Assembly (NCBI RefSeq): GCF_041381155.1
Contig: NC_091138.1
Location: 37,751,604 to 37,815,603 of the forward strand
Reading direction: 5' to 3'
Length of the DNA: 64,000 nt
DNA from: Argopecten irradians
Taxonomy: Eukaryota; Mollusca; Bivalvia; Pectinida; Pectinidae
Shown: in pieces, positions 40,352 to 64,000 of the stretch
Layout of the letters: every line of letters begins with the position of its first letter
Numbering within the stretch: position 1 is the first letter of the stretch
Program-made: the position numbers and the translations under genes
The notes under the pieces: generated by a model
Seen by the model: the letters and a program-made list of their open reading frames with translations, nothing else
Database searches by the model: none
What the model was told of the DNA's origin: nothing

Positions 40352-40530
40352 TGGAAGCTCCGCACGTGACCGGAAGTTGACGTCATCTGCAACGTCAACC
40401 AACAATGGCAAAGCTGTTGTTTATTTTTTTGTAGCCCAACGAATTTAACAACGTTGTTGTTGGGAAATATCTTCATGGATTCTTTTAACAGAGATTTTTT
40501 TTCTTTTGATTTTGTTCGGTATAATAAAAT

Positions 40531-40669
40531 AATTATGTCCCTATGTGTCGGGATACATCTAGAATTGTCTCCCTGGAAAGAGTTATTTTCTCTCGGGCTT
40601 CGCCCTCGAGAAAATAACTCTTTCCAGGGAGACAATTCTAGATGTATCCCTCCACAGAGGGCCATAATT
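40531..40669. repeat. Near-perfect 139-bp hairpin
   Basis: Two ~67-bp arms are almost exact inverted copies around a short loop (GGGCTTCGCCC) near 40600. The arms include GGGATACATCTAGAATTGTC and CTGGAAAGAGTTATTTTCTC, with only a handful of mismatches, mostly near the outer ends and the loop. It lies about 100 bp upstream of the TMEM11 frame. It may be a small foldback transposon, although no target duplication is visible. Confidence 0.85.
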
Positions 40670-40766
40670 GTATAATATACATGACCCTGTCCTTATTGTA
40701 GTCTAGTACCTGTGTAACGTTACATTGTTATGCAACAAGAACACAGTTTCCTTGAAATAACTTTAA

Positions 40767-41360
40767 ATGTACAGGTATTACAATAATCCATTAATGTCCT
40801 CTAGGTCTGTTCATCAATATAACTTAAATTCTATTTGTTGCAGAGAAAAGGCTAACCAAGGTCAACCTAGTACTGTTATAATACGAGAGCCTGGTGAGGA
40901 TGGAGATAATGAAAGAGATGTTGAGGGAGAGCTGGAGAAAGCTACATTAGCTAATACAAAGACAATCATCATAGAGTCGTCCAAGCTTGGAGACATGACG
41001 GCGCGGTGGATATCAGTGGGAAACTGTCTACATAAAACATCTGTAGTATCGGGACTGAGCTCTATGATCTGTATGTACTGTTACCCTGACCGTAGCTACA
41101 TCTACTTCCCACTTGGACTTGTCAGTGTAACCTTCGCGGGCACCTATGCGGCTACGTGGCAGTTTGATCCGTTTTGTAAATACCAGGTGGAACACAATGT
41201 ACACAGACTTGAGAAACTGCCCCTCCACAATATTTCCACAAATTCACCTATTGTGTTGATTCGACGAGACGACCACAGACGCAAAGTTCTACACAACCTA
41301 GTGGCACTGACAGCTGCAGGACTTTGTGCGTGGAAGGTTTACAAAATGTTTGTAGAATGA
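40767..41360 (+). CDS. TMEM11: Transmembrane protein 11, mitochondrial (TMEM11/PMI)
   Basis: The core MTARWISVGNCLHKTSVVSG, WQFDPFCKYQVEHNVHRLEK, PIVLIRRDDHRRKVLHN matches human TMEM11 (TARWITVGNCLHKTAVLAG, WQFDPCCKYQVEYDAYKLS, PVVLVRKDDLHRKRLHN). TMEM11 and its fly orthologue PMI are inner mitochondrial membrane proteins tied to cristae organisation and the MICOS complex. Hydrophobic segments lie around residues 89-105, 113-131 and 176-192. The start is uncertain: ATGs at 40767 and 40794 are in frame (197 or 188 residues, human 192), but TTTGTTGCAG|AGAAAAG at 40834-40850 is a good acceptor, so the true N-terminus may come from an upstream exon I could not find. Tail to tail with DHRS7B. Confidence 0.9.
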   Translation: MYRYYNNPLMSSRSVHQYNLNSICCREKANQGQPSTVIIREPGEDGDNERDVEGELEKATLANTKTIIIESSKLGDMTARWISVGNCLHKTSVVSGLSSMICMYCYPDRSYIYFPLGLVSVTFAGTYAATWQFDPFCKYQVEHNVHRLEKLPLHNISTNSPIVLIRRDDHRRKVLHNLVALTAAGLCAWKVYKMFVE

Positions 41361-41463
41361 CAATTCTTTGTACATGGTTTGGTTACAAACTTTTTAAAAG
41401 ACATCAGTAAAGTGCTCTACAACTCTACATAAAATCATTCATTATTGTTACATTTTAACAAAA

Positions 41464-41469
41464 AATAAA
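41464..41469 (+). promoter_or_regulatory. TMEM11 poly(A) signal
   Basis: AATAAA 104 bp after the TMEM11 stop, followed by TTGTGT. It is the most likely 3' end. It faces the DHRS7B signal at 41815 with ~350 bp between them, in which I see nothing else. Confidence 0.6.
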
Positions 41470-41814
41470 ATTGTGTAAAAAAAATTCATCAAAATTAAGT
41501 CATTATTACCGTATTCAACCTTATAGGTGTTCCATCGCTATAAGCACCTCTCCCGTTGTTTTAAAGTCTCAATTTCACTAGTATGCAGGAGTTTCAATAT
41601 CGGTTGGTACCTGATACTTTTTACCGGTTAAACCTAGCTGTTGTACCACCTGATTTGGGCCAAATTACATGTTGTGATGTCAGTTATGATCATCTTTATA
41701 CCATTTCATTTTGCCATAATTTCTCTATCCTGTCAAACTGCTATGTTTAAAAGTAAATTCGAGATGTAATCATTACGATAGATTTTACCAGGCAAAAGTC
41801 ATGTTTCTTCAATA

Positions 41815-41820
41815 TTTATT
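41815..41820 (-). promoter_or_regulatory. DHRS7B poly(A) signal
   Basis: TTTATT on the plus strand (AATAAA on the minus strand) lies 48 bp beyond the DHRS7B stop codon at 41868, the usual distance for a compact 3' UTR. Confidence 0.6.
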
Positions 41821-41867
41821 TAACAAACATACATTAATAGATTTATAGAATATTATTTAGTATAGCT

Positions 41868-42079
41868 TCAGGTCTTTTTCACATATTGCTTCCTACTGGA
41901 ATTTGCACGATGTTTCATAATAAGAAAGTAGATATAAGGAGATAATGTTCTCAGCACAATGGCGAGTCTGTGGTGTAAAGGTCCCAACACAACCTCATCT
42001 CGCCGTTCTATCACCGACCACAAGATCTGTCGGGCCACATACTCTGGCTTCATCCCATTGGCTATTTCTTTTTCTTCAA
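41868..42079 (-). CDS. DHRS7B: DHRS7B exon 7 (C-terminus)
   Basis: Acceptor TATTTCAG|TTGAAG, stop TGA at 41868-41870. It reads [51 protein letters not shown], matching the end of human DHRS7B ([20 protein letters not shown] ... VYLRTLAPGLFFSLMASRA). Confidence 0.95.
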
Positions 42080-45000
42080 CTGAAATAAAATCACCAGATT
42101 AAACACATGATCCAGCCAATATGGAGGTTTCAAGATACCAAAAGGATGTGGGTAAAATATTTGCCGCTGTTTAGTCGCATCTTTCGGTGATCTGGCATCA
42201 CAAAAATTGCATCAAAATATGACAACAATCAACGAAAGGTGTGACTAATTGATAGTAATTCCCTACTGTGCACATTGTTTTGGTATCTCAAAACCGACAT
42301 ATTCAAGGCATCAGAATCGTTAAATCTACTTATATAACTCCGTCCTATTGAAGTCAAAAATGTCAAGAGTGACATATAAGTTGTTTATTTTTGGAACATT
42401 TTAATGTTCAATAGAAAGATTTTTAAAAAGTATTTATTTTTCAAAATGTCTTCAGTTGTTCCACATATATATAAATATTCTGTATTTGCATGTTTCAGAG
42501 TTATTTACCCTTGTGGGTAGGTATTGATTGTGACGTCATGTGTTTACAAGCATAATGTCATACATTTCGGAGAAAACAACATGTACTGCGCTCACAAAAT
42601 AATGATGCAACAACTGATACCTACCTGCAAGGGAGGTAACTTTGTAACATGCAAAGACTATAATAGGAAAGTATATCTTCTATTAGAGTTTATATCTAAG
42701 TATAAAACAAAACTTACCGCCATACGGAGATCCATCCCCAGTGACTGCATTCTTGGAGATATTTGTTTTGATATAACTAGGACACACCACACACACGTCT
42801 ATATTTCTGTAGGCTACCTCGGCCTTCAGACTGTCATGGAAGGCATGGAAGGCATGTTTGGAAGCTGCATCTGTTACATGAGAAGGATCAAGGATTAGAG
42901 CCAACACCGTTGCTTTTCGTAAAGGTTCTGTAGGTTCCTATATCCTAGGTTGGATACTTCTAGGTATGCCGGGCAACCAAGGCGTGAGTAGTTACAAAAG
43001 AATCATTACAGAGAAATATTTTAAAAGAGCTTTAGTAATTGAGGCAATGAAATGCAAATATGTTAATGACATTTAATCTTTAAAGGTGAAAATAAATGAA
43101 ACAGAAATGCTGCAATATATTTAATTTACCTGTATGACTTTTAGCTGTACTTACAGAAATACCAAGATTGATCTAAGTTTACCTGTATGACCTAAAGCTG
43201 TACTTACAGAAATACCATGATTGATCTAAGTTTACCTGTATGACCTAAAGCTGTACTTACAGAAATACCATGATTGATCTAAGTTTACCTGTATGACCTA
43301 AAGCTGTACTTACAGAAATACCACGATTGATCTAAGTTTACCTGTATGACCTAAAGCTATACTTACAGAAATACCACGGTTGATCTAAGTTTACCTATTT
43401 GACCTAAAGCTGTACTTACAGAAAGTCCACGATTGATCTAAGTTTACCTGTATGACCTAAAGCTGTACTTACAGAAATACCACGATTGATCTAAGTTTAC
43501 CTGTATGACCTAAAGCTGTACTTACAGAAATACCACGATTGATCTAAGTTTACCTGTATGACCTAAAGCTGTACTTACAGAAATACCACGATTGATCTAA
43601 GTTTACCTGTATGACCTAAAGCTGTACTTACAGAAATACCACGATTGATCTAAGTTTACCTGTATGACCTAAAGCTGATTGATCTAAGTTTACCTGTATG
43701 ACCTAAAGCTCTGTATGACCTAAAGCTGTACTTACAGAAATACCACGATTGATCTTAGTTTACCTGTATGACCTAAAGCTGTACTTACAGAAATACCATG
43801 ATTGATCTAAGTTTACCTGTATGACCTAAAGCTGTACTTACAGAAATACCACGATTGATCTTAGTTTACCTGTATGACCTAAAGCTGTACTTACAGGAGG
43901 CTCTATAGGGGATGGCAATTTTACCCTGGATACTGCTGATCCCTACAATGGAGCCCTCTCCTGCTGATATCATGTGGGGCAGAATAGCTGAAAACAATGT
44001 ACCGTAGTACATCATAATTATAAGTACAGAATTACATTTACTTATATTATATCAATGACTTGACCACTGATGGGCCATTGGGGTCTGTGAATTATATTTC
44101 TTATATAAAGAGTGAACTGTAAATTACTTTAGAATAAATTATCTAAAGTATTAAATGTGGTAAGACAAGCAAAAGTAAGATATTTCAAAAAGAGAGATAT
44201 TCAATATAACATATATGACTACTGCAATGTTTTAGACTGGCATCTGGTAATATCTACTGATGACTTTTCGTGACATCTACCAACAGAGTGACAAGGTAAT
44301 ATTTATTGATATTGAATGAATTCCAGTGATGCTGAATGACCTTTGATGACATTGAATGACCTTAAGTATATAATAAATGAACTCTAGTAACATCAAGCAA
44401 CTCTTTGGAGAGGGCTTATCCATAAGTTGAAAGAACTTGTGCCCAATACTTTTTGTCAAATACCAAAAAGGCAAATAAAACATGTTTAAATTAAGGATGT
44501 ATTCTTCTGAGGTTTCAGTCCCGTTGAAGTCTCATTTCAACATAGATCAAAGAAGTTTTGAGATTTTCAAATACAATTTATCAGTATCTGTACTAAGTTG
44601 CCAGATGCAAATTTTGTCAAAAAATTACATTTCTATTGTTAGGGGAATTTTTTATACGGGGATTTTAAGAAATGGCCCAATTGGTGGCCATTTTGAAATT
44701 GTGTGCCATTTTTCGCTTCAAGTAGAGCCACAGTTTTTACCATTTTTTACTGAAATTGCTTTTACTTAAATCATCACTGCGCCACCATTTTTAGCTGTAT
44801 TGAGCTAATTTTTGCTGCAAATTGTTACTAGGTTCGTAGTAATTAAAATATTGAGCATTAATATGTGTATTGATACACTTTTGTGACTTTATTTTTACAT
44901 TTAATGGTAATTTGGGGACTTTTATTTTTTACTCTAAAATACTGAAAAATAACAAAAATTTAAATGGAGGAAAAAAGTAAGCAAACGGACCCCAATTTTT

Positions 45001-47823
45001 CTTCCTGATTTAGAAAGAACAGCCGTTTTCCTATTGATAATGCAAAATAACTTCTGAAAATAAATTTGGCAAAATGGCTGAAAATGGTGACTTTGTAGCC
45101 TTAGTATTGTTTTATTCTGAAAAAATATATCTAATTGATAAATCAAACTACTGTTTTTGATTGCCTGACATTTGACCTTGACTTTGGTAAGTGCTACTTG
45201 ACCAAACAGATTGATAGTCATGACCTTGATAAAAGCATCCACACATGATGGTGTCCTCTACTTGACCACGAGAGCTGACTCCTGCATTGTTGATCAAAAT
45301 GTGAATGGGTCCCACCTGTCTGACCATTTCATCTACCTGACCTGCCAGGCTGCTCAGGTCGCTTAGATCCATCAGAAATATGGCTGGTTTAACATCATCT
45401 GTTGGCTAGTAACAAATTTCATTATATCACCAAGTAATCCTGTTTCATTGTTAGTTACTAATAAATATTCATACACAATACATGCATATTTATGATTTAC
45501 ACAAATAAAATAAACCTTTTATTGTTTTTTATGATTTATTTTAAAAACATTGTATTATATTTTCAATAAAAAAATGAAGTTATGAGATCATAATCAAGTC
45601 TAGTTGAAGCTCTTTAACTTGGACTTGTAGAGCTTGAAGACCGCACTTAACATTCAAATATACACCTAACTTAATTTTCCAAGTGTTGACTAAGTTACCA
45701 AGTGTTTGAAATCTCAGTTTGATTTTCATTGCTATGATTTGTATGCAAAATGATTTGTATGCAAAATAAAAACCAAACCTTTTTAAGTTGTAACAATTCA
45801 CCCTTGACCCTGTCCAGTTCAGATTTGTTCCTGCCAACCAGTACCACTCTGCAGCCAGCTTTGTGGAATTCCTTGGCACATGCTAGTGATTGTCATCATC
45901 AATGGATGAAAAAAATAAGTTACTTTTTTATGGTTTTGTTATTATGTCAATCTGTAATTTGTCGGAAAAGTATATTTTAGATATATTATTTTCAAACATA
46001 CATTTACTTCATTGAATGCATTTGAGACTTGTCAACCCAATTGTTTTACTGATGCATAGCAATAAACAGCTTTCCATGCCAAATTATCTATTTAAACACA
46101 AAAACAATATCTGTATTTGAAGTATTATTAATTATCATTACTGTTAATGGTTTCATATAAAATGTATGAGGAATTTGAGAAAATACAGAAAGTTCTTGAA
46201 AGGTACCCCAAAATTACAAGACTGAACTTTAGTAAATAATGTTAAGTGCTATAACTATGGAAACACAGCTCCAATATGTGATGGTTACAGCTATCAAGTT
46301 TAAAAAAAATCAGTTGAAAACCATAGAAAAAGATCTCCTGGTAAACAAAAGTTTATGAGACAAATGAGTAAATATTCAATATCCTTATTGGTATAATGTC
46401 AAACTAGTCTATACATAAAAACTACTTAGGGGACCATAGAAAAGATTGTCTTTAACTCTTTATAGCCATTTAGTCTTTATACACAGGGCACATTGTGTTG
46501 AAACTGATAATTTGGGATACTGGGAAGTTGATCTAATTAAGCAGATGGCTTTATATAGAGGTGGTAGATTAGACAGTTTTCTGTATATGTATTATAAAAA
46601 CTGCATGCAGCAGTATGAATATCTCTTAATTGAATAGTTGCTGCAATACATGTTACATCAAAGGTATTTGTGCATGACCATTCATGATTTTTTTTTTTTT
46701 TTTTTGCTTCAGCAAAAACAGTTATGTCTGCTAAAATAGACCTATTTGTCTTGATGATAAAATTTGAGAGCATTTTCTTAACTTTTTTAATACCCTAGTA
46801 ATGGTTAATGTTGTTTCCAATGCAAGTAATCTGTCTTATTAACATTGATATGACTAAAATATGCATTGCTAACATTGATATATTTAAAATAAACAAATGT
46901 TCACACTGAAATTCAATTGGTACATTAGTAAATGCCTGTTATACAAAAGTTCATGGAAAATAAACAATATGCTTCATCAATTTTTATAGTAGATGTACTT
47001 AAGATTCCTATGTGAACTGTAAGTATGTAGCCTAACCTTCTCCAAGGCCTGAGCTTGCCCCAGTGATTAGGACAGTTTTTCCAGCTATCTTTTTTCTACT
47101 CTTTTGAGTCCAGACAAAATAAAGAAAACAGGCAAATCCCAGTGGGGCTCCAAGAATGCTGCATACAGTTTGCCAACCCATCACTTCACACCAGTAATTG
47201 ACCTACAATGTACAAGTTTGAGAACAACTCTCTTGCTTAATCTAAAAATGAAAGAAATATTTTTTACGCCACATATTTCTTAATTATGAATACATGTCCT
47301 ATTGCATTTGTTATTCCCGTAATGCTATCTTTTATTCCTCGTTTTGAAGATGGGCATAACAATATAACGTTAATCAGTGAATTCCCTGGGTCCCAACCTA
47401 GATTCATCCCTGATAATTATATAGTTAATAATGGACATAAAACACATGTAATAGCAAAGGCAACTGGTGTTTTGACATTCTTAAGTTAATCTTAATCAAA
47501 TTACCAACTTATGCAATGATTCCTCTTTGTTTTGAGTAAACAAGTCACAGGGGGTCAAAATGAAAGTAGACCTCATTGCTAACACGTTGCATCGTTTTAG
47601 CGGAAGTAGACAGATATATGCAACTATATGGATTTTGTGTGCATAAAGAGATAAATATATGTATATTTAATGCAAAAATCAGTTGATAACGACTGTCAAG
47701 AGGGATACATACCACTAAACAAGAATGGGTGTGTCCTCCACTGATAGTTTGGGCCAACAACGGAAACGGAAGCGAGATGGATATTATGCGCAAAATATTC
47801 AAGTTTTTTGTCTCGTAGCGCAT
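41868..47823 (-). CDS. DHRS7B: Dehydrogenase/reductase SDR family member 7B (whole gene)
   Basis: Seven coding exons (47823-47713, 47202-47037, 45882-45779, 45405-45177, 43987-43895, 42870-42718, 42079-41868) join in phase to 355 codons plus stop; human DHRS7B has 325. A hydrophobic anchor ([18 protein letters not shown]) precedes the cofactor motif TGASSGLG (residues 84-91); then NNAG (166-169), catalytic Ser in GISSIQG and YAASK across the exon 5/6 junction. Human DHRS7B is a membrane-anchored reductase linked to peroxisomal ether-lipid synthesis (PexRAP). If translation starts at the ATG at 47181 the protein is 311 residues, like the human form from its internal Met. Odd: in exon 4 the residues matching the catalytic-Asn helix are in the wrong frame. 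Head to head with USP22. Confidence 0.93.
42718..42870 (-). CDS. DHRS7B: DHRS7B exon 6
   Basis: Acceptor TGTAACAG|ATGCAGC, donor TATGGCG|GTAAGTT. It begins inside the catalytic Tyr codon ([19 protein letters not shown]) and continues [20 protein letters not shown], like human [20 protein letters not shown]. Confidence 0.95.
43125..43894 (-). repeat. 53-bp minisatellite containing the DHRS7B intron 5 donor
   Basis: About 14 copies of a 53-bp unit. On the gene strand each reads CTGTAAGTACAGCTTTAGG, TCATACAGGTAAACTTAGAT, CAATCGTGGTATTT. The copy touching exon 5 supplies its actual splice donor (CCT|GTAAGTAC). Each unit therefore repeats a consensus donor CT|GTAAGT and a second donor-like CAG|GTAAAC. 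One partial unit occurs near 43670-43720, and the last copies (43125-43180) are degenerate. Confidence 0.95.
43895..43987 (-). CDS. DHRS7B: DHRS7B exon 5
   Basis: Acceptor TTTTCAG|CTATTCTG, donor GCCTCCT|GTAAGTAC. It reads [30 protein letters not shown], with the catalytic serine. Its donor is the first copy of the 53-bp minisatellite that fills most of the next intron. Confidence 0.93.
45177..45405 (-). CDS. DHRS7B: DHRS7B exon 4, frame disturbed
   Basis: Acceptor TTACTAG|CCAACAG, donor GTCAAG|GTCAAATG. It first reads [21 protein letters not shown] in the expected frame. From 45243 onward the conserved residues ([19 protein letters not shown], containing the catalytic Asn helix) appear one base out of frame. 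The 229-bp exon length keeps the downstream phase, so the spliced frame is open but carries about 22 unrelated residues here. Two small indels, in the genome or the assembly, would explain this. Confidence 0.8.
45779..45882 (-). CDS. DHRS7B: DHRS7B exon 3
   Basis: Acceptor ATCACTAG|CATGTGC and donor CTTAAAAAG|GTTTGG. It reads [20 protein letters not shown] then [14 protein letters not shown], matching the human [20 protein letters not shown] region (second strand of the Rossmann fold, cofactor choice). Confidence 0.93.
47037..47202 (-). CDS. DHRS7B: DHRS7B exon 2
   Basis: Acceptor ATTGTAG|GTCAATT and donor GGAGAAG|GTTAGG. It encodes an internal Met (47181), the membrane anchor and the nucleotide-binding motif [14 protein letters not shown]. 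Confidence 0.93.
47713..47823 (-). CDS. DHRS7B: DHRS7B exon 1 (possible N-terminal extension)
   Basis: ATG at 47823 opens 37 codons ([16 protein letters not shown]...) ending at the donor TTTAGTG|GTATGT, in phase with exon 2. Either this is a real N-terminal extension or the exon is 5' UTR and translation starts at 47181. It contains CGGAAACGGAAGCG, which resembles paired ETS-family sites. Confidence 0.55.
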
Positions 47824-47908
47824 CTTTGTTGAAGTTTACATTTGAGCCGATGGGTTCTGTCTTAGTTATGAAAAAATTACTTCCATTTCGTGGAAGAAGA
47901 GTCCTGGG
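47824..47908. promoter_or_regulatory. Divergent DHRS7B / USP22 promoter region
   Basis: Only 85 bp separate the ATG of DHRS7B (minus, 47823) from the ATG of USP22 (plus, 47909). No TATA box is evident. ETS-like words occur in and beside it (ACTTCCATTTCGTGGAAG within; CGGAAACGGAAGCG at 47760-47773; GCGGAAGTAG near 47600). Such spacing implies overlapping 5' UTRs or a shared bidirectional promoter. Confidence 0.65.
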
Positions 47909-63638
<15,730 letters not shown>

Positions 63639-64000
63639 GTAAGTTCTGGTAACTCTGTACTAAAATGATGTTGTGGTGTTGTGAATGCTGAACATTTTTA
63701 ATCTTTTTGTATCGATAGTATTCCGTGTAATGTTTTGCCATTTGTTTGTGCTATGATAAACTTCTGATCAGTAGACAGATTCAGAACACATTATATAGTA
63801 TGTAAATCTTTGGAGGAATAGGGTTTTCATTTTTAGATATTAAATCTTAGGGTAGATTGAATCATATTGCCTAATCAGTTTTAAGGCAAGTTACAAAAAT
63901 CTTATGGTACAGTGAACTTCATATGTATTTTCTATCCTATGATATTAGGCAAGTTACTTATTGCATTCAAATAAAGGGGCCACAGTGGCCGCATGGTTTC

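Larger units (their letters stand above)
42080..47712 (-). other. DHRS7B introns
   Basis: Six introns lie between the exons listed. Intron 5 (42871-43894) is mostly minisatellite. Introns 2 (45883-47036), 3 (45406-45778), 4 (43988-45176), 6 (42080-42717) and 1 (47203-47712) show no genes; the open frames at 44482-44769, 45580-45879 and 47286-47489 have no similarity. Homopolymer T tracts occur near 46690, and a 16-bp duplication (GATTTGTATGCAAAAT) near 45737. Confidence 0.6.

Noticed and set aside
40092-40665. Frames on both strands through the GGGAAATAACCCC array and hairpin
   Set aside because: Repeat-driven reading; the 157-codon minus frame runs through a hairpin and an array and has no similarity.

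Overview
The window is animal nuclear DNA: AT-rich, with large introns bounded by GT/AG, many tandem arrays and many short inverted-repeat transposons. Protein similarity plus a repeat that resembles the bivalve 'pearl' family (subterminal hairpins around a core of ~155-bp tandem units) suggest a mollusc, probably a marine bivalve. The exact species cannot be told from the sequence. I see no prokaryotic operon, CRISPR array, rRNA gene or recognisable virus-derived element.

Layout. 1-4081: two adjacent minisatellites (52-bp and ~41-bp units), the first running off the left edge. 4082-16252: gene-poor DNA with a possible 3' end of an unknown plus-strand transcript (poly(A) signal at 8621) and small transposons. 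16253-33912: FBXL16 on the minus strand, three coding exons with all splice sites assignable, giving a 468-residue protein. 33913-40530: intergenic, with a tRNA-like element, several foldback transposons and short arrays. 40767-41360: TMEM11 (plus). 41868-47823: DHRS7B (minus, seven coding exons). 47909-right edge: USP22 (plus). Eleven coding exons of USP22 are inside the window; the 3' exon(s) carrying the catalytic histidine lie beyond position 64000.

TMEM11(+), DHRS7B(-), USP22(+) have, from memory of the human map, the same order and relative orientations as on human 17p11.2, so this looks like a very old gene block. DHRS7B and USP22 are head to head with only 85 bp between their proposed start codons; TMEM11 and DHRS7B are tail to tail with facing poly(A) signals about 350 bp apart. 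The proteins do not form an obvious shared pathway: a mitochondrial inner-membrane protein, a membrane-anchored short-chain dehydrogenase and the SAGA histone H2B deubiquitinase.

The most striking observation is that three exon-intron junctions in the two neighbouring genes are themselves tandemly amplified. The USP22 intron 6 acceptor plus the first bases of exon 7 is the unit of a ~47-bp array of about 50 copies. The DHRS7B intron 5 donor is part of a 53-bp array of about 14 copies. The end of USP22 exon 8 with its donor is repeated in a short degenerate array. A second point is a disturbed reading frame over the catalytic-Asn helix in DHRS7B exon 4, which may be an assembly error.
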